A stretch of DNA of 64,000 bases from Ceratothoa steindachneri (lineage: Eukaryota; Arthropoda; Malacostraca; Isopoda; Cymothoidae). This document shows, in pieces, positions 54,164 to 64,000 of the stretch; positions within the stretch are counted from its first letter, which is position 1, and every line of letters starts with the position of its first letter. The notes under the pieces were generated by a model. That model was not told the DNA's origin. It was given only the letters and a program-made list of their open reading frames with translations, and did no database searches. The translations under genes were made by a program, and so were the position numbers. The stretch is taken from assembly GCA_963969495.1 (NCBI GenBank), contig OZ018322.1, positions 160,694,048-160,758,047 of the forward strand, given 5' to 3'.

Positions 54164-56625
54164 TGAAGATCAAACAAAAAAAACCCAACCCCAACTTCTC
54201 CAAGAACAACGGAGCCGCCCTCGGGGAGCTCCAGCAAAAAAATGGAGGTCCCCCCCCTGTGCTTGCACAGGGGACCCTCCATATTTCTCTAACGGGAGAG
54301 GAGGCTTACTTCTCTCCTTCGCCTACGGGTGCAGGGGACTCCCCCTCACCCCCTTCTCTGGATGTGCTTTCGGACACCTCCCTTTTCCCAGCGGCAGTCC
54401 CCTCTTTTCTTTCCAAGGGGACTGCCAAGAAATCCAGCAGGCAGCCCTTAGCCAGCCGCTCCCCATCGAAGCGGCTCAGTAGGGCAAAATCCCTTAGGGG
54501 GGAGAGGGAAGCCAGGCCCCTTCGGTCGCTTCCCTCAAAAGACCTGCTGGCCTGAATTTTAAACCTTGCCGGGGTCAAGACCTGTGCCTCCCCACACAAG
54601 ACTGGCGACTCTGCCAAGGAGACCTGCAATGTCCTGGGAGGGGATGGCCAACTGGAGGCCCCTCCTGTGATAGACATGGTCCTTGAGGAGACCCAGCCTC
54701 AGACGGTAAAGCCTTCCATGGGGGGGAATTCGGGCTCGGCGCCAAGCATCGAACCCGAATCCGCCCCTATGCAAGGTCCTCCTTAAATAACTGAGGGCTC
54801 CGAGGCAGTAAAAGGAGGGGAGGGATCTCCTCTGATAGGTGCCCCTACGACAACCAGGACCTTCTTCATTTCGGAGATGGACCTGGCTGAGGCCGGTCCA
54901 TCTGGCCTGGGGGCTTCTGCCGGCGGGGGTGAGAAGCGGGTTCATTCCCCGCCCTCCTCTCAAAAAAAGAAAAAGACTAAAAGGAATAAAAAGACGAAAA
55001 AGACTCGGGGCTCCTCTCCATCCGCAGGGGCTGCGGGGACGGATAGAGCTGATGCTAATTTGGTAGGCGACCAAGCCAAGATCGGCACATCCGGCCCCTC
55101 TACCCCCTCGTGTGTGGAGCCCCTGACCAAGACTAACACCAAGAGTGCACAGGGCGGAGCCTCGATGACATCGGGGCCCCTCATTCAGAGGTTACCTGTC
55201 GTTTTCGAGCCCGCTGGCTTCAAGCGCTTCCTCGTCATTCGCTCCACTGATGGCATTATGTTTTCCAAGGGCAACATGAACCATCAGATGAGAGGATTAG
55301 CGAGTGCAATTGGTAGAGAGCCGAAGGTGACCCGTTTCTCGGACGGCAGCCTTCTGGCGAATGCGGCGAATCCCGCCGAGGCGGCCAAGATAAGTGCCCT
55401 TCGGACACTTCATGGCACCCCGGTGAGTGTGACGCCGCACTCTACCATGAACTTTGTAAAAGGAGTAGTTTATGCGAGGGAACTCGTTGACTACTCCATT
55501 GAGGACATCACCCTAGAGCTGGCCGACCGTTGGGCGGTCAAGTTCGAACGTGTGATGAGAAAACAGGGAGGGGCTTCGAGACCCACCCCTACACTCTTCG
55601 TCACGTTCGACTGTGACAAGCTCCCTGAGTCGGTGCGTGCCGGTTGGCACCGCTACCGCGTTAAGGCATTCGTGCCACTGCCGCGGCGGTGCTATTACTG
55701 TCACCGCTTCGGCCATACGAATCGCTCATGTAGACGTGCAAAGTCGGGGTCACCCGAAGTCTGTGTAAATTGCTCCAAGGTCGCACACGATAAGTCCAAA
55801 TCGTGTGTGGCCAAGTGTGTCAATTGCGGAGAGCCGCACCCTGCTTCTTCGAAGCAATGTGGTGCATATCTCCTTGAGAAAGAAATCCTGGCCTTTCAGG
55901 CCCAGGATCGACTATCATTCCGTGAGGCTAAGGACTTGGTCCTGGCGAGCCCAGCTCTGCCTGGGACGTCATATGCCTCTGTAGTTAAAAGGCACCCTCT
56001 GCTCATGGCCCATCCAGGCCAACGAGCACGGTTGTTTCCGCGCCCATTCGGAGCCCTTCTGCGGGCTCTACCCAACCCGGGCGCTCCCCTGGTAAAGCTG
56101 GCGGCAAAAAGGGTTCATACTCAGCCCCGGCTAAAACCAGGGGTCCCCCCTCTTCCCCCAGCGTGACCGTTTTCCACAAGGCGAAACGGCCACGCGCCTC
56201 CACCGAGTCGTTAGACTCACAGGAGACAACACCCCTGAAGATGGTCGCTAGGCCATCTTCGGGGGTTCCTAAAGCTGTCCCCCGAAACGAGGACAGCAAC
56301 AAAGGAGCTTCGGCTCCTTCGCCCACGCCCCGAGGTGGAGCGAGTGACTCGGAGACGGTGGTTCCTCGAAAAGAGGGCCCTCTGCCTCCGAAGCCGCAGC
56401 GCCCGCCTAAGGTTTCGAGGCGGAGGGAGGAAAAGACTCGCATTGTGAGCCCAACCTCCCCCAATAAGTCTTCGAAGGCGACAGCGCCTCCAGCGCTTTG
56501 TCCGGCCAACAGCGCCTCCAGCGCTTTGTCCGGCCAACAGCGCCCGGGGTTTTGCCCCCAGGAAGCGTACGGCCATTCCCGTGAGGGTCTTGAGTTCGAG
56601 GAGGGCCCCCGCGTCTCCTCCGTGC
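54153..56625 (+). pseudogene. LINE copy D ORF1 (zinc-knuckle protein), broken
   Basis: Homologous to ORF1 of copies B and C. A small indel near 54170 shifts the start. In the main frame there is a TGA at 54553 (within DLLARILNL) and a TAA at about 54784. From 54877 the conserved domain and all three zinc knuckles are intact, until a 1-nt deletion near 55986 moves the frame. The C-terminal tail resumes from about 56163 and, because of a 28-bp duplication near 56490-56540, is continuous with ORF2 rather than ending at a stop. Confidence 0.88.
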
Positions 56626-59600
56626 TAGGCCTGGAGGGCATATTTCTTCATTGGATTTGCCGTGGACTCCGGGCCAACTGGGAGGAGCTGCCGAGGGTCG
56701 TCTCGTCCCGTTCCCCATTAGCCTTTTTTTTGCAGGAGACCATGCTAGGCGCGTGCACCCTGCCCGCCCTCCTGGGGTACAAGGGTCTTGCGACTTCACG
56801 ACCGTGGGATGGCCGGGCTGGGGGATGCGCGGTTTACACCCGGCATGATGTCTCCGTTCTTCCTTTCTTTTTAGATACCTCCTTTCAGGCAGTGGCTGTG
56901 CAGCTGCACCTGGATAGGAGGTATACTATCATTTCTGCGTACATTCCACCGTCAGCTGACTTCAACGTGGGGGACTTCCGCCGCGTCGTGGCATGGTTGC
57001 CGAGGCCCTATCTCTTGCTTGGAGATCTGAACGGCAGGCATTCTCTCTGGGGAGATTACTCAATAAACCCCAGGAGACAAGTCCTTGCCGATCTGATCGA
57101 AGAGCTTGAGATTAGTGTCCTAACCGTGGATGAGTTTACGCATCACTGTCCGAGAACCGCTTCATTTTCTTGCCTTGAGCTATCTTTGTGCTCTTCGGAA
57201 GCACAGCCTGATTTTGATTGGGGGGTGGTCGATGACCTCCATGGTAGTGATTACTTTCCCATTGAAATATCATTTTCAGTGCAACTGCAGCCTGAGAGAC
57301 CACCTCGGTGGTGCTTGGCGCGGGCGCGGTGCCCTGCATTTCAGGAAATGACTGAATTCTCTATCTCAGTCGAGGAGTTTAGGTTGGTAGATGAGGCCGT
57401 TGAGTTCTTCTCCGGCAACCTCATCGCCGTGGGCCTGACTACTATTCCTAGGACGTCTGGCCGTTTTTCACTCCGACCACTCCCATGGTGGTCGGCCGAG
57501 TGTGAGACGGCCCTCAAACACAAGCGTTATGCCTACATGCGCTATAAGCGCCGCCCAAACGATTTCGCTGTCGCTGAATTTCGTCGGGCTAGGGCTAGGT
57601 TCCGGGATATTTCGAAGCACGCCCGCCGCTCTTCTTGGCGGGCATACCTGTCTTCACTTAACGGAAAGACCCCTTTAGCTGAGGTGTGGAAGCGAGTCAA
57701 AAGGATTCGGGGCAAGTTCTCGCAGGACCCCCCGCCCGTTCTCCAGGAGCATGCGACCGCAATCTCGGACCCCGCGTCCGTGGTGGAATCCTTCGCGACC
57801 GCTTTTTCTGCATTTTCTAGCCGTAATGCTGCTCCGCCAGCATGTAATGCACGTCGTGATGTTGCGGAAGGCCGCCGGCTGGACTTTACTTCCAGAGGCG
57901 GAGAACCCTTCAACGACAAGTTTACTGTAAGCGTGTTGCGTTCCGCTCTAGCTTCGTGCGCAAACACCGCCCATGGTCCGGACAATGTCCCGTACGCCAT
58001 GCTTCGACACCTAGGTGAGCGATGCATGGCCTCTCTGTTAGATTTGTTCAACAGGATCTGGGTGGAAGGTCTTCTCCCTGACTCCTGGCGAATCGCTACT
58101 GTGCTTGCCTTTCTCAAACCGGGGAGAGATCACTCTACTCCGACTGGTTTCCGCCTAATCTCTCTAACCTCTTTCGTGTGCAAGTTGATGGAGAAATTGG
58201 TAAATGTTAGATTAGCCTTTTTCCTGGACAGCGGAGGCCATCTGTTTTCCGCACAGTGCGGCTTCCGCAAGTTCCACTCCACGTCGGAGGCTCTGCTCCG
58301 ACTGGAAAATGCCGTCTGCGAGGCTTTCCTTCGTAGACAGCACTACGCCACGGTGTTTTTTGATATGGAGAAGGCCTATGATACCGCATGGCGATACGGT
58401 ATCATGGAGACTCTCCACACGATGGGGGCGAGGGGACGTTTCCCTATTTTTATATCTAAATTTTTGCGAGATCGTCGATTCCACATACGGGTGGGGGGAG
58501 CCCTCCCCGACCCAATGGAGCAGGAAGAGGGTGTCCAGCAGGGAATCGTCCTTAGTGTCACACTTTTTGCCCTGAGCATCAACGGCATTACCTCGGTGCT
58601 GCCGGAAGATGTTCTCGCTACGCTCTACGTGGACGACCTTCCGATCTCTTTTGGCGTGGCCCAGATGCCAACTCTGGAGCGTCGACTCCAACAGGAATTG
58701 AACTGCGTCTCTCGCTATGCTGAAGCGCACAGGTTTCGGTTTTCTTTGGTCAAGACCAAGGTGGTGAACTTTTGCCGCCATCCACGGCTTCATTCCGACC
58801 CAGATTTGTTTCTTAAAGGGGTGCGCCTGGATGTGGTTTAGTCGCACCGTTTTCTTGGTCTTGTATTCGACCGACGCCTCACCTGGGAGGCTCATATTCG
58901 CAGCCTTAGGGTCTCTTGTACCCGCGCAGTGGACATTCTCCGTTCCGTGACGTTCAGCACTTGGGGCGCTGATAGGGCTACCTTCTTACTTTTTTATCGA
59001 TCCTTTGTTCGTTCGAAGCTCGACTACGGATGCGAGTTTTATGCATCCGCAGCCGAGCGTTTATTGCGGAAGGTGGATTCGATCCACCACACCGCCCTTT
59101 GCCTTGCGCCCGGTGCCTTCCGCACTTTTCCCATTGAGAGCCTGTTGGTCGATGCTGGGGAGATGCCACTCACTCTGCGCCCGTGCAGTGTATCACTCGA
59201 CTGTACGCGCGAGCCCGGCGCCTCCCTCAGTCACCAACAGCTCTCACTGCATCCGCAGCTGATCTTGATGCTGCCTATGCCGTCGAGAGACACCAGTCAT
59301 ACCCTAAGCCTTTTGGGTTAAGGGCCAGGAAACTCTTTCCAGAGGTAGATATCGCTCTTGGGCCGGTGGCGCCCCTGGTTTTGCCCAGGACGCCACCCTG
59401 GAGGGTACCACATTTGGCTATTTGTCACCACGCCTCTGCTCCCAAAGCTTGTACTGCGCCGAAAGTATTGCGTTCGACCTTTTTGGAGCACACATCGTGT
59501 CACGCTGGAACCGTGCCAGTATATACGGATGGCTCCAAGTCCCAAGAGGGGGTCGGCTTCCACGCCGTATCCCCTCTGTTTGAAGTCAGCGGGGCTCTAC

Positions 59601-60354
59601 CAGGCGCTGCGTCTGTCTTCACGGCCGAGCTGGTGGCAATACACCACTCGGTACGGGAGATTACGCGACGTGCCTGGTTCGGAGACCGGATTGTGAACTA
59701 TAGCAACTCACAAAGCGCCCTGAGTGCTCTCGGGGCATTGGAATCTCCGCATCCCCTGGTTCGCGATATCCGTGACGCCACGGTTTTGGCGAGCCGGGCA
59801 GATTTTGAGATTATCTTCTGCTGGGTTCCTGGACATGTAGGAATTGCAGGGAATGAGCGCGCCGATGAGGGCGCCAAAGAGTCCGCGAGGACTCTGCGAC
59901 CGGACCAGGGTTTCGCTCTTCCTCACACCGACTACATGGCAGGAATACGGGCAGCTCTTCGGACTGCTTGGCAAAGAAGATGGGAAACGGTCGAAGGGAA
60001 CTTAAAGTTGCGTGCCATTGTGCCGCGACTGTTCCCATGGACCTATCCTCCAATGCCGCGGCGGCTTCAGGTTGCTTTCTGTCGTCTTCGAATCGGACAC
60101 ACTCGTGTGACGCATCGCTACTTGATGGAGCACTCGCATGCGCCCTATTGCAACGACTGCGTCGTCCCCCAGACTGTTCGGATATTCTTGTCGAATGTCC
60201 CAGTCTGGGTGATCTTCGCGCACGATACCTGTCTCGGTACCGGGATGGGCGGGGTCGCTACCGCCTGTCCCTTGTATTCGGGACGAGTGCGTGCACCATG
60301 ACTGGTGGACCTATTGACTTTTGGGGGGAGGCCGGCCTTCTCCCCTTTATTTAA
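56500..60354 (+). pseudogene. LINE copy D ORF2 (endonuclease-RT-RNase H), broken
   Basis: Endonuclease (GDLNGRHSLWG near 57018; the SDH motif is SDY here), RT with YVDD near 58626, RNase H (YTDGSKSQEG near 59522; SDSQS has become SNSQS) and the C-terminal region are recognisable. Lesions: TAG at 58839-58841 (Glu to stop), a 1-nt deletion near 59178, and a 1-nt deletion near 60182 that disrupts the Cys/His motif before the final stop at 60354. Loss of the endonuclease His and an RNase H Asp means it would be inactive even without the frame breaks. Confidence 0.9.
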
Positions 60355-60504
60355 GGTTTCTTTTTTTTGTTATTGTTTTGTTTTTAGTTTGCACTCTCCT
60401 GCACCGGGGTGAGGGGGACCTTTCCCCGCTGCCGGAGATTGCTTCGATTGTTAAGTTTTTCCAATTTTTATCATTGTTAAGTTTTCATATTTTTACTTTA
60501 AATT

Positions 60505-60520
60505 AGCCTAGTTCTAGGCT
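60505..60520 (+). promoter_or_regulatory. 3' UTR hairpin of LINE copy D
   Basis: AGCCTA-GTTC-TAGGCT, the same 6-bp stem as the other family members with a different loop. Confidence 0.5.
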
Positions 60521-60599
60521 ATCGTGTTTTTCGGCGACTTATGCCCCAGTGGGTAGTTGCCAGATGGGCTCTAAAAAAAAAAAAAAATCAATAAAATAA

Positions 60600-61030
60600 T
60601 CTCTAAGTGTTCCAAATCCATTAAACATATATACAGAAAATTAAAATATTTAGCTGTATTTAGCCGTCACCAAATCATATATTGCAGAATCAACTACCAA
60701 ATAAACCAGTAGCATATTAACTTCCTTGCAAAACACTTGTCTCTCGTCGTTACTTATGTTCCCTCTATTATCTCTCGCTCCAAATAAAGCATAAGCTTAA
60801 TATTGCTCGTCTCTAAACTACAAGCGTTGAATACTTTATGAAACCTCCTACGACATCTTTTGGTTGCCTTTTCCTTTCCTATCCATCTCGAAAACATATT
60901 TCATAAAATTTGAGAGATATGCAGTGTTTAAGCTAAGTTTGAAGCTTTTTATAGAGGAAAAATAAAACGCTATATTTTAGCCAAAAATAAATGTATTTTA
61001 AAAATTAAAAATATATCCACTAGATTATGT
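60600..61030. other. AT-rich DNA, nothing recognised
   Basis: No frame or repeat of note. Confidence 0.45.
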
Positions 61031-61034
61031 CTGG

Positions 61035-61800
61035 AAAAGAACATTTTCCTCAAACTTGCCGCCCTTCGTTTCCACCACGGCCTTAAGAAAGCTCCGGAAT
61101 GAGACCCATGTGTTTCTCACTGTCTCCTTGAAAATTCTAAAACCTATTTGATTATGGCCAACAGCTTAAACTTTGGAATGCAGACAGAGCAGTTGTTGTC
61201 ATTTTCAACTAGAAGACCAAAATGTGAAGCTAGTGGAGTCGTAGATATTCTCTGACAACTACTTCTCTCTCTCTCCAGAGATATGGTTTTCCAGCACCAA
61301 ATCCATTTCATCCATGGTTTGACCACAATTTCCAGCAGCTTCAACTAGCCATCTGAATTGATCCTTAGACCCAGGTCAAAAAAATGTGGAGTAGCTTTGC
61401 AACACCTTGACTGCAGACATACACACTGACCATCACATTTTGGGGGAACTTTCAATTCATGAAACGTGAAACGGCGTATAGATTATAGGCAAATCATTTG
61501 TTGTTCGGGATGTTGTGCAAATGATCCTGGCAGAATTTCTTTTCATCTGAGAAGAACCAATTCATCCCTGGCTCAACAGAATACCTTTGCTTGTTAAAGA
61601 GGTTCTTTGCCTTCTATAAGCGGTTCTCTTTGGCTTTAGCAAAGGCACTTATTTAGGAACAGATTCATGGTGGTGACTCCAAAACCCAGGTTTCCTTGCT
61701 CGGATCCTCCCTTACTATGTCGGGCACTTGTTAGATGTATTCCAGTGTGCAGAAGCAGTCAGTTCGCCTGTCTTTTTCCATTCTGGTAACCACGGCTTTG
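61035..61800 (-). pseudogene. Tc1/mariner-superfamily transposase remnant
   Basis: The minus strand, read in shifting frames, gives AKAKENRL-KAKNLFNKQRYS, then NWFFSDEKKFCQDHLHNIPN (about 61570-61510; Asp of the FSDE catalytic motif present), KFPQNVMVSVYVCSQGVAKL (about 61450-61400), VVKPWMKWIWC (about 61325), and a tail resembling the KAVVETKGG end (about 61080-61060). The order fits a mariner-like transposase of the group with FSDEK.F and KFP..VMV motifs. Stops and shifts are frequent; no terminal repeats were identified. Confidence 0.55.
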
Positions 61801-62022
61801 AAGACCCTTTGCAGACGCTCGTGTCAAGTCTATCACGCTTAACAGTGTCAACAAAGCATTGAGCACCAGTAAAGATAGCGAAATTACTATTAAGATGTCT
61901 AGATGATTGAATTTACTACTACATTCTGTTTTTACACGTAGATTAAAAATATTTTTTCTATACCATTGATTTACGTAAGTGGTGTTCTCAGACGGTCACG
62001 TCATTCTTTGGTTGGCTTATGG

Positions 62023-62480
62023 GAGTGGTTTTCAACCTTTTATGATAGTGGATCCATAATTCCTATGAAGAAGCAGCTGCGGCACCCTAATATAATATAA
62101 TTTTCATATAAATAAATAATTAGGTAAAATGACTTCAAAATTAACCAAGATTAACATTTAACCTAATTTACTCGAAATAAGACAAAAAATTGAAAATAAA
62201 TAAATCTTACTTTTAAAACTTTTATGGGAAATTTGAACTTGATGAGGATCACATAATTCTTCAATATTGTGACGTATAGTTGACAAGGCAACTCTTATTT
62301 CTTTATTCACTCTGGGCAATCTTTCTCTTGTTGTTTTTATTTTCACTTTGCAAAGAAGCAAGTTTCGAAATTCATTCATTTGCCATTATCATTTTATATT
62401 TGAACTAGATGCTTTTCCTATTTAAGCATTTTTAAAATGATTTTATTGTCGCTCCCGTGGCATTTGGTTGGAAACCACAG
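62023..62480 (-). mobile_element. hAT-superfamily transposon remnant (about 458 bp, deleted)
   Basis: The ends are imperfect inverted repeats, GAGTGGTTTTCAACC at the left and the complement CTGTGGTTTCCAACC at the right, like the CAGTGGTTCTCAACC ends of hAT elements. The flanking 8-mers GCTTATGG and GTTCAAGG agree at five of eight sites, a possible worn duplication. Inside, minus-strand frame 62379-62158 reads VKIKTTRERLPRVNKEIRVA then LSTIRHNIEELCDPHQVQIS. This matches the C-terminal end of hAT transposases, so the element is an internal-deletion derivative keeping the gene's 3' end. Confidence 0.7.
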
Positions 62481-62489
62481 GTTCAAGGT

Positions 62490-63195
62490 CATGCGTTCAT
62501 CCAATGTTAGAAATAGTTTTTGGTGACCTCCAATTTGAATATATTTATGGATAGTTATCATCATTTGCGAAGAAATAACATTTGTTTAGCGAACTTACTT
62601 CAGTTTTAAAATAATAAAAAGTGACAAAAATATAATTTTATACACGATGCATTATAATATATTTAACTTTAGAAAATTTAGTCATAGTTTCTCATATAAG
62701 ACTCTAAATTATAAATACCTCATATATTTATTTTGTTTGAGTAAAAATGTGAAATATTAGATGAATATTGGCTTAAATGCTTTGATGAAAGTGTTTTTAT
62801 ACTCGAAAGATCTTCGATTGTGTTGATTCTTATTAAACTGGTGTACATTTGAAAATGATTTTTTAAGAGATCTAGATTTTCTTTACATTAAGAAATGTAA
62901 ATAATTTTAATTGATCAGTTAAGTTGATTCATCGAAACAAAGTGAATTTAGTTAAACAATGTGAGTGAGGAAAATGAAGTAGTGAAAACCAAAGAATGAA
63001 ATAAATGATAGAAATTGAAATCACTCAATAAATTGAGTAAATTGATATAACTAAATCATTCACACATAAACGAAAGAAAGATTCAATACATATAAACTAA
63101 ATGTTCAGTAATATTAACAGTCATATAAAGTTCCCCAGGCAGTGCTTCCAGGTGGAAAAGGAGGCATAACGAATGCTGGGAAACATAAAGAGGTA
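62490..63195. other. AT-rich DNA, nothing recognised
   Basis: No credible frame or transposon signature. Confidence 0.45.
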
Positions 63196-63199
63196 TTTT

Positions 63200-63690
63200 T
63201 GCTTCCGAAATAAGTAGATTGTTCTCGCCTTGTACAACTCTCTAGTCCGGTCACATCTTGAATACACCCTGCAATTCTATTCCCCAACCCTTAGGAAGAA
63301 TATTAAAAGGCTGGAAAGGGTACAGACCAGAGCTACAAAATTTATCCCCTCCCTTAGCCATAAAAGTTATCAGCATAGACTACGAGAACGGGGTATGTTC
63401 TCCTGGGAGACGCGCCGGTTAAGAAGCCAGCTGATTGAAACTTTTAAGATAATACGAGAAGTTGAAAATATAGATAACAGGAGTTTGTGCACGTCGAAGT
63501 CAAATGCTACACGTAACCTCGGTTACAAACTGGAATTACCGCAATTCCTTACTATCATTTGAGGAAACTTCTTCTCGTACAAAATGTGCGGAACGTGGAA
63601 CTATCTACCGCCAGACGTAGTGAACAGTTCGTCAGTCTAACCGTTCAAATCTCGACTTGCCAAGATAATCTACACCCTGACCTAGATGGT
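63200..63690 (+). pseudogene. CR1/Jockey-type LINE, C-terminal RT remnant
   Basis: An open stretch to 63562 reads YNSLVRSHLEYTLQFYSPTL, LRKNIKRLERVQTRATKFIP and LRSQLIETFKIIREVENIDN. This is the region after the RT catalytic domain in CR1/Jockey-type ORF2 proteins. It continues in another frame with WNYLPPDVVNSS and FKSRLAKI (about 63597-63665). The rest of the element is absent, as expected for a 5'-truncated insertion that has decayed. Confidence 0.75.
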
Positions 63691-63699
63691 ACCACCTTA

Positions 63700-64000
63700 G
63701 TATAGATTATATATCTAAGTAAAGTAGATAGGTTTCAACTTTTTAAAAATAAAACCTGTTTGTGTTCTTTTTTCAGCATATTTAAGTATCGTTTCAGTTT
63801 TTTGTCCCGCAAATGCGGGGGACGAGGTAGACGGAGAAAACCTTCATCTATGCTAAAGGTTAGGGATTTTCCAAAATAGTACCTCCACAGTATGGTCAGT
63901 AATGTCCTTTGAGGTACTACTATTCCTTGTGACTTCTTGTGAAAACACTTAAGACTTAAACGTTAGGCAGTAGTTCAACGCAAATATTTAGATATCAGCA
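63700..64000. other. AT-rich DNA, nothing recognised
   Basis: No frame, repeat or RNA gene seen up to the window edge. Confidence 0.45.

Larger units (their letters stand above)
53638..60587 (+). mobile_element. Non-LTR retrotransposon (I-group-like LINE), copy D, full length but broken
   Basis: Bounded by a perfect 12-bp TSD, TCAATAAAATAA, at 53626-53637 and 60588-60599. It has the family 5' start (CGCAAGGAGGGCGGCG), hairpin, ORF1, ORF2, a type A 3' UTR and poly(A) at 60573-60587. Several stops and indels in both ORFs. Intermediate in decay between copy A and copies B and C. Confidence 0.95.

Overview
This is a eukaryotic genomic window, almost certainly from an invertebrate and most likely an arthropod. 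The evidence is indirect: an AT-rich background full of (TA)n tracts, no operons or ribosome-binding sites, no host gene I can recognise, and a dense load of transposable elements (piggyBac, Tc1/mariner, hAT, Ty3/gypsy and several non-LTR retrotransposon clades). The species cannot be named from this sequence.

Layout. 1-6 kb: a 16-bp minisatellite at the left edge, a tRNA-like (SINE-head-like) sequence, (TA)n tracts and unassigned AT-rich DNA. 6-15.2 kb: a decayed piggyBac transposase on the minus strand, split into three collinear pieces by a GC-rich LINE (6261-12990, 15-bp target-site duplication, TSD) and by an internally deleted mariner (14236-15162, TA duplication). 15.3-18 kb: a dispersed pair of AT-rich repeats. 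18.3-34.0 kb: a Ty3/gypsy-like LTR retrotransposon with a 1.16-kb 5' LTR, primer-binding site, SCAN-like Gag with a zinc knuckle, and pol domains in the unusual order protease-integrase-RT-RNase H (Gmr1-like). A second mariner-type element (24644-25906) lies inside it. Its 3' LTR is broken by one LINE (26746-33697, 13-bp TSD) and cut off by another (34038-40902). 40.9-41.5 kb: two more truncated LINE pieces joined directly tail to head behind the second LINE. 44.4-46.9 kb: a decayed minus-strand LINE of a different clade. 49.9-51.5 kb: an L2/CR1-type LINE remnant that interrupts a decayed gene of an uncharacterised CxxC-rich family (51467-52416). 53.6-60.6 kb: a fourth long copy of the GC-rich LINE (12-bp TSD). 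61.0-63.7 kb: remnants of a mariner transposase, a short hAT element and a CR1-like LINE.

The four long LINE copies belong to one family: a 5' UTR with a conserved short uORF and hairpin, ORF1 with three zinc knuckles, and ORF2 with APE endonuclease, YVDD reverse transcriptase, RNase H and a C-terminal CCHC motif. This is an I-group architecture. The copies at 26.7 and 34.0 kb have uninterrupted ORF2 frames (the second lacks 12 codons near its end) and one ORF1 lesion each. The copies at 6.3 and 53.6 kb are clear pseudogenes. No complete host gene, rRNA gene, CRISPR array or functional tRNA was found. The window is best read as a nested transposon cluster with a reconstructable order of insertions.
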